NCBI RefSeq assembly: GCF_041060425.1
Contig: NZ_JAULBC010000002.1
Span: 1,116,001 to 1,180,000, forward strand
DNA: 64,000 nucleotides
Reading direction: 5' to 3'
Source of the DNA: Danxiaibacter flavus
GTDB lineage: Bacteria > Bacteroidota > Bacteroidia > Chitinophagales > Chitinophagaceae
A program made the translations under genes and the position numbers. Below, piece by piece: positions 53,559 to 63,019 of the stretch (position 1 is its first letter; each line of letters starts with the position of its first letter). The notes beneath the pieces were generated by a model, which saw only the letters and a program-made list of their open reading frames with translations, made no database searches and was not told the DNA's origin.

Positions 53559-54581
53559 TCACTTAATCTCAGGCATAAAGTAGTCAAACGGACTATTCCT
53601 GTCGCAGGAAAGTGTTCCCTCTTTCAAAACCAATTCAGCAACCTGTATGGAGGATCGTCTGATGGAATATGGATATATGCCCTCGCTGTTCATTTCCGCC
53701 TCGGAATGTTTTTTTCTCCCAGGATGAGTGAAATAGTAGATATATGCCTTATCGCCAACTACAACTACATCACCATGAGCACCGCTGGGTGTGTCTTCCG
53801 GTCGTGCAGACGGTCCATCCAGAATGAGTCCTTGTTTTTCCCAGTTGCTTGCATCCTTTGATCGATACACGCGCATGCCATGCCACTCATCCGTGATCAT
53901 CCAGTAATAATCTTTATAAAAAAATATTTTGGGTCCTTCCTGAGCAGTTCCGCTGATGGCAGGTTTCTCCATTACTTTCCAGCTTTTCAGATCCTTACTT
54001 TCCGCGACCATTGTTGCTGAACCTTTTGTTTCATCTTTATACCACATGCGCCAGGTTTTGTCTGGCATTTGAAAAAGCGATGCATCAATCACTTTCTCTG
54101 AGGAAAGTGTGACAAATCCTTCGAATTTCCAATCCCACAAATTCGCGCTGGTATAATGCGCCATGCGTGCACTGCCGCCCCAGTGATTGTGTACCCCTTG
54201 TATGTACGCCACAAACATGTGATACGTATTGTTGAAGTAAACGACATCCGGCGCCCAGAAGGTGTTCCTCCCCTTTTCAAATTCAAGTTTTAAAGCGCCC
54301 CGGTATACCCAGCTTTTGCCATTATCTGATGAAGCAGCAATGCCGATGTCCGAACCATAGCAATAAGATACATCTGGTCCATCAACATTTGCTCTTCGCT
54401 GAGTGTATAGCATCCACCAGCTTTTCTCCTGCCGGTTCCAGACAATAACCGGGTCTGCAGCTCCGTCATAGATCGGGTCTCTGTAAAGCGGAGCATCAGC
54501 TTTATGGATTGTGTTTGTAGATTGTGCTATTGCTGTTTGAAAAATAGCAATGCAACTAAACAATATGGCGAGCTTATACAT
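53559..54581 (-). CDS. Secreted five-bladed beta-propeller glycoside hydrolase (GH43-like)
   Basis: The 340-residue protein has a signal peptide (about 1-19, TAIAQ). Propeller-blade motifs with acidic residues are GAADPVIVWNRQEKSW, FWAPDVVYFNNTYHMFVAY, VIDASLFQM and EGPKIFFYKDYYWMITDEW, equivalent to the Asp, Asp and Glu of clan GH-F-like enzymes. It is more divergent than the GH43 at 45644, and GH117 or GH130-like families are alternatives. It lies 165 nt upstream of the GH51 gene on the same strand and probably acts on the same polysaccharide. Confidence 0.75.
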   Translation of the reverse strand: MYKLAILFSCIAIFQTAIAQSTNTIHKADAPLYRDPIYDGAADPVIVWNRQEKSWWMLYTQRRANVDGPDVSYCYGSDIGIAASSDNGKSWVYRGALKLEFEKGRNTFWAPDVVYFNNTYHMFVAYIQGVHNHWGGSARMAHYTSANLWDWKFEGFVTLSSEKVIDASLFQMPDKTWRMWYKDETKGSATMVAESKDLKSWKVMEKPAISGTAQEGPKIFFYKDYYWMITDEWHGMRVYRSKDASNWEKQGLILDGPSARPEDTPSGAHGDVVVVGDKAYIYYFTHPGRKKHSEAEMNSEGIYPYSIRRSSIQVAELVLKEGTLSCDRNSPFDYFMPEIK

Positions 54582-54911
54582 GTTTGGTTGTTTTACGTGA
54601 GTATCATCAAAGTTAATGACACGTATCTATAAGACGAGCGGCATTAAGCCTCTATACTATCTCTTTATAAAAAATGGCGGCATTTAAATTTGTCTCAACT
54701 TAAATACCGCCACATATATCTTTTTTAATTATCCACTAGCAACTACTCAACAAGCGCTGTCGGCTGTTTTGAGATGCAAAAAAGTGTTTCTCACTTCTAT
54801 AGCCGGAAAAGCAGGTCTCATTTATCGGTCCGCCACTTTTGACTTTTACTTTGGTCCACGCCTTAAACCTGATACCTGATACCTAAAACCTTATACCTCA
54901 CACCTCACTCC
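54582..54911. other. Gap between galK and the beta-propeller GH gene
   Basis: No gene is seen in this 330-bp gap. It contains the galK terminator (54671-54712) and a seven-unit heptamer array (54867-54915). Confidence 0.7.
54671..54712 (-). terminator. Terminator downstream of galK
   Basis: Arms TGGCGG-x-ATTTAA (54675-54687) and its complement (54700-54712) form a stem of up to 13 bp with one G-U pair in the minus-strand RNA, followed by T6 or more. Confidence 0.78.
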
Positions 54912-54915
54912 TCAC
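54867..54915. repeat. Heptamer array, ACCTGAT family, covering the galK stop codon
   Basis: Seven units are ACCTGAT x2, ACCTAAA, ACCTTAT, ACCTCAC x2 and TCCTCAC. The galK stop (54912-54914) falls in the last unit. Confidence 0.82.
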
Positions 54916-56108
54916 CCCTTCAACACCTGGCTGCCATCTTCAATCTTCGCAATGTATACCTTCAGGTCTTTGTTCATATGCTGTTTATATGCTTTTGCAA
55001 CATCTTCTACCAATGCATCAATACGATCTTCTTTTACCAGGTTAATTGTGCAGCCGCCAAAGCCGCCACCCATCATTCTTGCACCAACAACGGCTGGATT
55101 ATCTCTTACATAATCTACTAAAAAGTCAAGTTCTTTACAGCTCACCTCGTAGAGTTTACTTAAACCGTCGTGTGTTTCAAACATTTTTTTGCCAAATGCA
55201 ACTATATCGTTGTTTTCAAGATCATTACATGCAGCCAATAAACGAGCATTCTCATCAACAACATATCTGCAACGGTTATAGATCAGATCATCATTTGGCT
55301 TTACATATTTATCTAACATTTCAACGTTAACGTCGCGAAGACTTTTAACTTCCGGATGATCTTGTTGTATAAATGAAAGGCCTTTCTCACATTGCATCCT
55401 GCGAACATTGTATTCGGATGAAGCGAGGGAATGATGCACATTTGTATCCAGCAGAACAACTTTATAGCCATCCATTTGCAAAGGTTCATACACGTATTCC
55501 AGTGAACGGCAATCCAATCTTATAACATGGTTATGTTTGCCGAACACGCTCGCAAACTGATCCATGATCCCGCATTGTACACCTGCAAATTCATGTTCTG
55601 CTTTTTGAGCCATTTTTACAAGTGTTTGCTTATCAAAACCAGCCTGAAAAAATGTATTTAATGCAAAAGCTGTAGCGCACTCTACGGCAGCAGAAGATGA
55701 AAGGCCGGCCCCAATAGGAACATCTGCAGTTAGCGCGGCGTCAAAACCTTTTAATGCAAATCCTTTCTTTCTGAATTGTTCAACAACCCCTAAGATGTAG
55801 TTGGGCCAGGATTTGGATGTCTGCCTGGCAACGGAATGTATATCAGTTATAAAATGATCATTCAGGTCTATTGAATGCAAATGAATCTCTTCATCTGCAC
55901 GCGGAGTTAAAGCTATATATGCAGCTTTATCGATTGCGGCCGGTAAAACAAATCCGTTATTGTAGTCGGTATGCTCACCTATAAGATTGATGCGTCCCGG
56001 AGAACAGGCAACAATTGTCTCGTTTTGAATAAAGGTTTCGAGTGACACAGGAATTTTTCTCTGTGTGGTGCGGGCCAATGATAGTTCTTCTGTCGCGTTA
56101 CTGCTCAC
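54912..56108 (-). CDS. galK: Galactokinase (GHMP kinase)
   Basis: The 398-residue cytoplasmic kinase has a GTG start at 56108. It carries the galactokinase signature GRINLIGEHTDYNNGFV, the GHMP ATP-loop PIGAGLSSSAAVECATA, QCGIMDQFASVFG with the catalytic Asp, and the C-terminal MMGGGFGGCTINLV. It phosphorylates galactose at C1. No galT or galE is in the window. The sugar nucleotidyltransferase at 59790 could use the product, but that is speculative. A related C1 kinase for arabinose cannot be excluded from sequence. Confidence 0.9.
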   Translation of the reverse strand: MSSNATEELSLARTTQRKIPVSLETFIQNETIVACSPGRINLIGEHTDYNNGFVLPAAIDKAAYIALTPRADEEIHLHSIDLNDHFITDIHSVARQTSKSWPNYILGVVEQFRKKGFALKGFDAALTADVPIGAGLSSSAAVECATAFALNTFFQAGFDKQTLVKMAQKAEHEFAGVQCGIMDQFASVFGKHNHVIRLDCRSLEYVYEPLQMDGYKVVLLDTNVHHSLASSEYNVRRMQCEKGLSFIQQDHPEVKSLRDVNVEMLDKYVKPNDDLIYNRCRYVVDENARLLAACNDLENNDIVAFGKKMFETHDGLSKLYEVSCKELDFLVDYVRDNPAVVGARMMGGGFGGCTINLVKEDRIDALVEDVAKAYKQHMNKDLKVYIAKIEDGSQVLKG

Positions 56109-56227
56109 GTTTAATTATTTAGGTTGTGTATATGTTATATCGCACATGTTGACAGCTACAGGGTATTTAAAGCATTCAAAGATAGGAAGTCTCCTTACTC
56201 TCCATTGTAGCCAAAAAGTTATATTGT

Positions 56228-57295
56228 CTATTTTTTCCCTGTAAGGGATTTAATAAATTGAATCTCTTTAGAATCGAACGGTGTTCCATCCGGTCTGAAA
56301 ATATCATGGAACCAAACCGGCGGTTCTGCCCCACTGGGAATTGGTGTATCCCAGGCATACATTGTATTGGTTTTGCCGGCAACCAGTCCCCAGTTGATAG
56401 CAGCAATGTTTTCTTTCTTCAATACCGGCATAATGTTAAAGAACTTACTACCCCTTAAACGCGCCATATATTCTGTGCAGATCAACGGACGATTGTAAGG
56501 TTTCAATGTATCAATACATGCCTGGTGCCCTTTTTCATCTTCATAGTTGTGATAGGTTATCACGTCTGAAGCTGCCAACTGATATGTGTTCAAATCTGTG
56601 AGTGGCTTGCTCCAAACGCCCGCAGATAAAGGTTGAGACGGATTTACCTGTCGGCCCCAGGAAAACACGCTTTTTAGCAAAGGCAGGCTTTTGTTACCAT
56701 AGCCTGAATTGCCGGGCTCGTTATACAGATCCCACAACAAAATCCTTTTATCATTCTTAAAAGTCGTCATAATGTCTTTTACATATTTCTCCAGCAAGGT
56801 TACAAGTGAAGGATCATCATAAATTAACTTGCCCGGATCTCTAAGCCAGCCGGAGTTATGAATACCTTTCTTAGGCTCCGGTTGTTTACCGGCTTTATAA
56901 CTTTCATTCCAGCAATCATCAAAAAACACAAACATGGTTACAATATGATGCTTGTCCGCAATGCTCAAATATTCATTGATGCGTTTTTTAAATCCCGTTG
57001 CATCTTCCTGCCATGCTACGTGATGCAAAAACACACGCATACAGTTTAAGCCGATTGATTCAGCATATCCCAACTCCTTGTCAATTGTTGCAGGATCAAA
57101 TGTCGGCGCCTGCCACATCTCCAATTGATTGATAGCTGAGCTTGGTATAAAATCACAGCCGCGCAACCAGCCCCATTGTTTGTACCACTCATTTGCTTTT
57201 TGCACAGACCAAACTCCGCGTTCATCCTGAGCAGAGCCTGTTAACGCGATGCATCCACTCAGTAATAAAAAAAAGACAATCTTTTTCATGTTCAT
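56228..57295 (-). CDS. Secreted GH5-like (beta/alpha)8 glycoside hydrolase
   Basis: The 355-residue protein has a signal peptide (about 1-22, TGSAQ). The barrel has the clan GH-A pair: acid/base Glu193 (LWDLYNEPGN) and nucleophile Glu275 (LICTEYMAR). Other fold markers are LNCMRVFLHHVAW and ITYHNYED. Such proteins are often labelled 1,4-beta-xylanase or cellulase. In this locus a galactanase, mannanase or xylanase activity is possible and cannot be chosen. It lies 119 nt upstream of galK on the same strand. Confidence 0.82.
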   Translation of the reverse strand: MNMKKIVFFLLLSGCIALTGSAQDERGVWSVQKANEWYKQWGWLRGCDFIPSSAINQLEMWQAPTFDPATIDKELGYAESIGLNCMRVFLHHVAWQEDATGFKKRINEYLSIADKHHIVTMFVFFDDCWNESYKAGKQPEPKKGIHNSGWLRDPGKLIYDDPSLVTLLEKYVKDIMTTFKNDKRILLWDLYNEPGNSGYGNKSLPLLKSVFSWGRQVNPSQPLSAGVWSKPLTDLNTYQLAASDVITYHNYEDEKGHQACIDTLKPYNRPLICTEYMARLRGSKFFNIMPVLKKENIAAINWGLVAGKTNTMYAWDTPIPSGAEPPVWFHDIFRPDGTPFDSKEIQFIKSLTGKK

Positions 57296-57501
57296 TTTTT
57301 TAAAAGAATATCCAACACTATCATAAACCGTTTGTTGTTAAGTGGTTTAATTAGATTTATTCAGTGCGGATATTCTCATAAGTTTTAGTTTTTTCTCTTT
57401 TAAAAAGGAAGCACATTGTATACTATGATTAGTTAAATGGAGGCTTCCTTTACTTTTTTAATGCTAACTTAAAACCATAATTGCTGTAAAAATATTTGCC
57501 G

Positions 57502-59574
57502 CTATTCCACAACGGGAAATGCTGTTATTCTCAATCTTGCTGCACCCATTGGCACCAGCGTAATATCATCTTCCTTACTGTTAACTTTTACCGGGCTTTG
57601 TGGCAACACACCGCACAAACCATATTGATCTATTTTCCAATCCTCAATTATCTTTCCTTTTGCTTTTATTTCCAATGGAACACTTTCTAATGTAAATGGA
57701 AAATTATTTGCTGGCCAGCTCTTCTTAACTACTTTAAACTGCGTTGCAGGATTACTGTTATTCAAGACAAGTCCGTAGTTCCAGTTTGAAGCCGGATAAA
57801 TCTCGAATGACGGCCATTTGGATGGATCCGCTGAAGCCTGCCATTTAGAATCGCCAATTGCAGAAGCTTTACTATCCATTTGTTTGTAGTCTTCTTTTAT
57901 TTTAAGAGAGAATATAAGCGGTCCATAATTTACACTCGCGCTGTTTTTATTCCGTTCCCATTTCTTAACAGAAACTTCCATGGGAAGCACAAGCTCTACA
58001 ACATCTTTATCATTCCACGTTCTTTCAATGCGTGTATATGCTCCGGGTTTGTTTTCTGACTTCACAACTTTGCCATTAATTGATAGTGTTGCGTTGTTGC
58101 ACCATGCCGGTATGCGCAGGTACAATGGGAAGGATGCTCCTTTGGCTACATTCACCTGTATTTTAATGTGCTCATCAAACGGATAATTTGTTTCCTGTTT
58201 AAGTGTTACTTTTTCACCAGAACCAACAGTTGCAGTCACTTCGTTTGTTCCATACAGCATGTCAACCAGGCCATTATCCGGTGTAGCCATCCACATATAT
58301 TCTGCATAGTAAGGCCACCCCTGTGCATGATTGTGTTGACAGCATCTGCTGCTGAAAGGATTCATCATCAGGAACGGACCATCATTCTGTATGCCTGGCG
58401 CATGATTCTTACTATCACTCAACACCATATTAGGAGCAGTTAAATACCGCAGCGCTTTAAAGTCGGGCATAACTGCCGCCGGGTATGTGTTGAATGCAAC
58501 ATCTTCACAATTATCAGCCCAGAAAACATCACCTGTAATACCGGCCAAGATTTCATCGCTGGCCATTTGTTCTACCATACCGCAGGTTTCAACAGCCTGT
58601 CGCGGATCATCATATCCCTTGCGTGCATTTTCATCAGCACCGAACATTCCGCCCGGCACTTGTCCGTACAAATTCCTGATAATATGAAAGTCGTTATAAG
58701 TGGCTGCCAGGTGATCAGGGTTTTTCGATTGCAGGTAATAAGTTGCCGGCTCTCTGAAACATTGTGCAATGTTCACATTATGCCAGTTAGGCAAATTATC
58801 TTTCTGCATCCAGTTCGCAGTATTGCGATGAATTTTTTCAGCAAGATCCAAAAGCCAGGATTCACCGGTGCGGTTATACAGCCAATAAATACTATAAAGA
58901 TTATCTCCTCCACGGCTGTTTTCCCAATAAATTTTTAAAAGCTTTTCATCTGGCACAGTTGATTGCCATTTGAAGTATTTAGTGATGAAGGGAATAACTC
59001 TTGCATCCTGAGTGTACTCGTAATAAGATTGCATGCACCATAACATGATCATATTCGGCCAGAGGTCGGGCGTTGCGCCTTTATTATCCTGATGCTGACT
59101 TTCTACAATGGCAGGGCCGAAATAACCGTTGGGTTGCTGGCTTTCAAAAGCTTTATCGAGCCATAATCTGGTTTCTTTAATGATGGCATCATCATGAAGT
59201 ACATAACCTAAATCTCCATAGCCCTTTAGCCAGTAAGGCACTTCTTCCCAACCATGATCGCCGGTACCGTTACCGCTGAACCATGCATTGTTTTTTTTAT
59301 CCAGCCAGGCGCTGATTTCTCCCAGATGTCCAGTAAGACCATCTCTCTGCAGTTCAAGATATTTTTTAACCCATCCTCCGGGCGTTATTGCCCCGATGGG
59401 CAATTTTGTGAAGTTTGACGATTGAAGCGGAGCCTTATTGGAAATGTAAAATGCATTGGTTGTTAACGTTGAAGGCCTGGCAACGGAAGATATTTTAGCG
59501 TTGTTATCTACCCTCCAATAAATAAGCAGGAAGGATAAGAGAACCAAACAAATGAAACCTACACTATTTTTCAT
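57502..59574 (-). CDS. GH127-type beta-L-arabinofuranosidase
   Basis: The 690-residue enzyme has an N-terminal hydrophobic signal or anchor (about 5-20). The (alpha/alpha)6 barrel core has the metal/nucleophile set of GH127 and GH146: Glu335 (ETCGMVEQM), Cys356 (WADNCED) and the Cys411-Cys412 pair (SSRCCQHN), matching the Glu, Cys and Cys-Cys of the bifidobacterial enzyme. It removes beta-L-arabinofuranose from pectin side chains or hydroxyproline glycans. It is the first gene of the minus-strand glycosidase block and has two LacI-type boxes upstream. Confidence 0.88.
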   Translation of the reverse strand: MKNSVGFICLVLLSFLLIYWRVDNNAKISSVARPSTLTTNAFYISNKAPLQSSNFTKLPIGAITPGGWVKKYLELQRDGLTGHLGEISAWLDKKNNAWFSGNGTGDHGWEEVPYWLKGYGDLGYVLHDDAIIKETRLWLDKAFESQQPNGYFGPAIVESQHQDNKGATPDLWPNMIMLWCMQSYYEYTQDARVIPFITKYFKWQSTVPDEKLLKIYWENSRGGDNLYSIYWLYNRTGESWLLDLAEKIHRNTANWMQKDNLPNWHNVNIAQCFREPATYYLQSKNPDHLAATYNDFHIIRNLYGQVPGGMFGADENARKGYDDPRQAVETCGMVEQMASDEILAGITGDVFWADNCEDVAFNTYPAAVMPDFKALRYLTAPNMVLSDSKNHAPGIQNDGPFLMMNPFSSRCCQHNHAQGWPYYAEYMWMATPDNGLVDMLYGTNEVTATVGSGEKVTLKQETNYPFDEHIKIQVNVAKGASFPLYLRIPAWCNNATLSINGKVVKSENKPGAYTRIERTWNDKDVVELVLPMEVSVKKWERNKNSASVNYGPLIFSLKIKEDYKQMDSKASAIGDSKWQASADPSKWPSFEIYPASNWNYGLVLNNSNPATQFKVVKKSWPANNFPFTLESVPLEIKAKGKIIEDWKIDQYGLCGVLPQSPVKVNSKEDDITLVPMGAARLRITAFPVVE

Positions 59575-59606
59575 GGCATAACGCGGGGTTAAATAAAAAT
59601 GGCTTA

Positions 59607-59690
59607 TGCAAACGTTTACTTATTTAGCTGTCGCTCCTTTGCTTACAGAGGGAAAATCAAATGAAAGCAATTCAATGCAATCGTTTACGT
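59607..59690. promoter_or_regulatory. Paired LacI-type operator boxes upstream of the GH127 gene
   Basis: TGCAAACGTTTACT (59607-59620) and TGCAATCGTTTACG (59676-59689) share the pattern TGCAAnCGTTTAC around a central CG, as in LacI-family operators. They lie 33 and 102 nt upstream of the GH127 start with centres 69 nt apart, suited to looping. No LacI gene is in the window. Confidence 0.55.
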
Positions 59691-59740
59691 TGTAAATATA
59701 AAAAAACGATTTTTTAAAACCCAAATTTTTCTTTATTCCT

Positions 59741-59772
59741 AAAAAAAATGCTGGCGGTCCGCCAGCATTTTC
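59741..59772 (-). terminator. Terminator of the sugar nucleotidyltransferase gene
   Basis: ATGCTGGCGG (59748-59757) and CCGCCAGCAT (59759-59768) form a near-perfect palindrome with an A run to the left, giving a T8 tail on the minus strand. Confidence 0.88.
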
Positions 59773-59789
59773 AATTATTTAAACCTCAG

Positions 59790-60782
59790 TTAACCAAAAT
59801 CTATTTCAGTATTATCTCCGATATTAAGGCTTCTGCTTAATCCCTTAACGCTGGCATCACTACCTATAAGCGAATTATCAATAACTACTTCGTAAAGGTT
59901 GGTGTAAGAGCCGATAATACTGTCACGCACAATTGAGTATTGGATGGTGGTGTTGGCTCCTACGGATACATGCGGTCCCAAAATCGCATTTTTAAGCACA
60001 CAACCGGGCCCTATGCTCACCGGGGGAATAAGAATTGAGTTTTCCGATTCCAGGCTCTCATGAATATGCCCACCAAATTTCTTCAGGAGTGTTGCATTGC
60101 TTTCGAGCAATGTCTCTTTCTTTCCGCAGTCAAACCAGTTTTTTACTTTAAAGGCTTTAAAACTCGCGCCGCGCTTTATCATACAATCCAGGGCATCTGT
60201 AAGATTGTATTCGCCGTAACTCTTGATGTTCTGGGCAAATAAATGGTGAAGGCATTCAAACAAAAAATGGGTCTCACGTATTTTATAAAGTCCCACCAAA
60301 GCCATATTGCTTTTAGGAATGGCTGGTTTTTCTACAACATGTTCAATAAATCCTTCGTCGCTTATTTCCGCAACACCGAAAATCCGGGGATCATCAACCT
60401 TCTTTACTCCGAGCATGCTGAAAGGACTGTTGATTACTTCCTTTACATCATACTCGCAAATGGTATCACCCAATACGACAAAAACCTCATCGTTACCAAC
60501 AAGGCTTTTAGTTAATTCAATTGCATGGCCCGTTCCCTGCCTTTCATTCTGATACACAAAATGACAGGTAAGGTGTGGATAAGTTTGCTTTACATATTCC
60601 TGTATCTTCTCGCCCAGGTATCCAACGATAAAAATAAATTCCTGGATCCCTGCCTCATTTAACTGATCTACAATAAAACTTAATATTGTTTTACCTGCAA
60701 TTGGAATAAGTGCTTTTGGCTGTGTATATGTATGTGGTCGAAGTTTAGCGCCCGCCCCGGCCACAGGTATAATTGCTTTCAT
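59790..60782 (-). CDS. Sugar-phosphate nucleotidyltransferase with left-handed beta-helix
   Basis: The 330-residue cytoplasmic enzyme has the nucleotidyltransferase signature MKAIIPVAGAGAKLRPHT followed by QPKALIPIAGK and the Asp-containing VVLGDTICEYDV. A C-terminal hexapeptide-repeat helix follows (PPVSIGPGCVLKNAILG, VSVGANTTIQYSIV). It transfers a nucleotide to a sugar-1-phosphate in the manner of RmlA, GlmU or RfbA relatives. It could activate sugar-1-phosphate made by galK, which is an inference. It has its own terminator. Confidence 0.85.
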   Translation of the reverse strand: MKAIIPVAGAGAKLRPHTYTQPKALIPIAGKTILSFIVDQLNEAGIQEFIFIVGYLGEKIQEYVKQTYPHLTCHFVYQNERQGTGHAIELTKSLVGNDEVFVVLGDTICEYDVKEVINSPFSMLGVKKVDDPRIFGVAEISDEGFIEHVVEKPAIPKSNMALVGLYKIRETHFLFECLHHLFAQNIKSYGEYNLTDALDCMIKRGASFKAFKVKNWFDCGKKETLLESNATLLKKFGGHIHESLESENSILIPPVSIGPGCVLKNAILGPHVSVGANTTIQYSIVRDSIIGSYTNLYEVVIDNSLIGSDASVKGLSRSLNIGDNTEIDFG

Positions 60783-60977
60783 GGAGGTTACCCTTTTAAT
60801 TTATCATCCTTCAATTGTCATGCTAACACTTTATAAAGGCGGCGTGAAAATAGTAAAATCTTTTTTTTATACAAGTTTTGTGGGTAATTCGTACGTAAAT
60901 AAGGAAATTTAAGCAGTTTTAACACGCGTTTCTACCAAACAGTGCTAACTTGTATGCATCGTCTAAATTGACTAAAA

Positions 60978-61217
60978 ATGATGACCTTGCTAAGAAAATA
61001 TATGATTGTTCCAGCCCTTTGCATGATAACGGCTGGCACTTTTGCCCAGGAACCGGGCGCAAAAAAAATTGCCGATCAGGGCAATGAAAAGGGTGAAAAG
61101 AAATTGCAGCAGAAAGAAGCGGCACAGCAATTAAAGGAAAAACCTGCTAAAGTTTCAGATTCTACTCATAAAGCAGCAATGCACGGTAAGAAGACTTGCG
61201 GAATTAAGAAAAATTGA
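60978..61217 (+). CDS. Small secreted basic protein
   Basis: The 79-residue protein has a signal peptide (about 1-23, ending AGTFAQ). The mature 56 residues are rich in Lys, Glu, Gln and Ala (EKKLQQKEAAQQLKEK) and end with HGKKTCGIKKN, with a single Cys. It is probably periplasmic and largely disordered or helical. No family is recognised. A clear terminator follows (61295-61329), which supports expression. Confidence 0.65.
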   Translation: MMTLLRKYMIVPALCMITAGTFAQEPGAKKIADQGNEKGEKKLQQKEAAQQLKEKPAKVSDSTHKAAMHGKKTCGIKKN

Positions 61218-61227
61218 AGAAGAGCTT

Positions 61228-61255
61228 AAAGCCCAAAGCGTAAAGCCTAAAACTG
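61228..61255. repeat. Heptamer array, AAAGCCT family
   Basis: AAAGCCC, AAAGCGT, AAAGCCT and AAAACTG begin 11 nt after the stop of the small secreted protein. Confidence 0.75.
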
Positions 61256-61294
61256 AAAAGGTCGCGATAAGAATATTCCATAGATTATAAAATG

Positions 61295-61329
61295 AAGGCC
61301 GGAATTGAACTTTCAATTCCGGCCTTTTT
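61295..61329 (+). terminator. Terminator of the small secreted protein gene
   Basis: A 13-bp perfect stem (61295-61307 with 61314-61326) has a 6-nt loop and a T5 tail. Confidence 0.88.
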
Positions 61330-61361
61330 ATTGTTGAGCTAAATGCTTCCGCTTTCAATTA

Positions 61362-61411
61362 TCCCCGCCTGAACGACTTCAGTCGGGCAGGAATTTTCAA
61401 TTTTCAATTTC
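61362..61411. repeat. Palindromic word and heptamer array at the S41 protease stop
   Basis: CCCCGCCTGA...TCGGGCAGG (about 61363-61391) encloses the small palindrome CGACTTCAGTCG. It is followed by TCAATTT units (61396-61411) that contain the stop codon of the S41 gene (61404-61406). Confidence 0.7.
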
Positions 61412-62906
61412 TCCTCGCCATTTTCCCTTTCTCTACAAACGATCCTGAAAATTTCCGGGCAGTAAGCTGCTTGTAAGCCACGTCATAAGGTTTCTGCCTG
61501 GCAAGTGCTCTTCTGTTTGATTCATCCGAAAAATTCGGTCCGCCTTTTCTGCCAAATGTGCCATTACTGATATAATACAACGCTGTACCCAGGCATGGCT
61601 CAGTAACATCTCCCCAGCTTTTATTAACCCCGTCCGCAACGAGCTTGTCAGGAACAAATCCCGAATAATAATCGCCTACATTCTGACTATTAACTGTTTT
61701 GAACGAAATGGGATAGATAGAATAATTAAATATATCTATCGGGAAAAAACCAACAGGTTTGCCATATGTTGTGTCGCCTACAAGCTTCACATCCATATAA
61801 GGGCGCAGGTTATTGATGAGCAATTCGCTGGCAGACGCCGAGCTGCCGCTAACGATAAAAAATACACGCGTTAAACCGGTTATAGCACCTGCTTTTTCAA
61901 AATTCACCACATTATTGGCCTGGGTAAAAATGTCTGTTGGATATTGATTATAAGGATCCTTCCTGTACAGCAACGGATATTTTCCAGCCTGTAAGGAATC
62001 GTTATATATGTAAGTGTACATTTTCTTGCCATTGGCTGAAGCCGGAGCGATCAGGTTGGCTAAAGTATCTTGTGTTGCAGTAGAGCCACCGCGGTTATAT
62101 CTTAAATCAACAATCAGGTCGTTAATTCCTGCAGCAGCGAAGTCGTTAAATGCGTTAGCTAGTTCGTTGCGGGACGTTTGACCGAAGAACTGATTAAATA
62201 CAAGATATCCAATCTTATGCGTCTGCGCGTTATCAGATAAAACGTTTTCATACAACACCGAATTTGCCGTGTAATTGGCATAGTTAAGGGTTGATGTAGT
62301 AGTTGTTCCATCTGGCTTTGTGAATTCAAACGTAGCACTGGTAGCTGTGCCAAAAAAGGTATTGTTTAAAATATCAATGCTGGCATTGTCGTACGCTATC
62401 GGCGTGTTATTTATCTTACTAACATACCAACCGCGCTCAACCCCTGCGATACCGGCCGGGGATTTGTCGTACACATAATTTACAAACCAATATACAGAAT
62501 CAACGGGCTCTGCCCTATCAAGAGATGCTGCTTTTACAAGAAAACCGAAATCATTGCTGGTGCCGGTTTGCAGCCCCTCAGACTCCGCGTTGGTTGTCAC
62601 AAAACTATATCTGTCAAGTGGCTGGTACGCTCGGATAGCATCCATTTCGTTTGTAGCAGCTTCCTCATCCGTCGCACCGGTATAACCGCGCGGGTTAAAC
62701 ACATCGTATGACGGAATTACCTCGTGCCAAAAGTAAACTTCCTTTGTGTAGAGATATACAGAATCCTTGAGCAGGTCGCTTTGGCTTGGGGTGCCATTTC
62801 CGGTTGTATCAGTACCAGATCCTCCGCTGTCATTCAGCTCCTTCTGACAAGAAAAGAGCGATGAAAAACAAACTGCCACGATGATTAGCAAAAAGGCGTT
62901 TCTCAT
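61404..62906 (-). CDS. S41 family C-terminal processing protease, lipoprotein
   Basis: The 500-residue serine protease has a lipobox (SLFSC, Cys20) and a Gly/Thr/Ser linker. A PDZ-like segment (AGIAGVERGWYVSKINN, about 151-167) and the tail-specific protease domain follow, with DLRYNRGGS, catalytic Ser358 (SGSSASASELL) and Lys383 (TTYGKPVG). The Ser-Lys spacing of 25 equals that of E. coli Tsp. It is a membrane-anchored periplasmic or surface protease. It is divergent from deoC. Confidence 0.9.
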   Translation of the reverse strand: MRNAFLLIIVAVCFSSLFSCQKELNDSGGSGTDTTGNGTPSQSDLLKDSVYLYTKEVYFWHEVIPSYDVFNPRGYTGATDEEAATNEMDAIRAYQPLDRYSFVTTNAESEGLQTGTSNDFGFLVKAASLDRAEPVDSVYWFVNYVYDKSPAGIAGVERGWYVSKINNTPIAYDNASIDILNNTFFGTATSATFEFTKPDGTTTTSTLNYANYTANSVLYENVLSDNAQTHKIGYLVFNQFFGQTSRNELANAFNDFAAAGINDLIVDLRYNRGGSTATQDTLANLIAPASANGKKMYTYIYNDSLQAGKYPLLYRKDPYNQYPTDIFTQANNVVNFEKAGAITGLTRVFFIVSGSSASASELLINNLRPYMDVKLVGDTTYGKPVGFFPIDIFNYSIYPISFKTVNSQNVGDYYSGFVPDKLVADGVNKSWGDVTEPCLGTALYYISNGTFGRKGGPNFSDESNRRALARQKPYDVAYKQLTARKFSGSFVEKGKMARRN

Positions 62907-63019
62907 ATTCTGATTTTATTTATGCTATAATAACGAAAAACCGAAGGCTTATTGTTGCATACAAGGTAAAAAACCGATTTTTGTAGATCAATATTAATTA
63001 TTCTGATACACAATTTACT

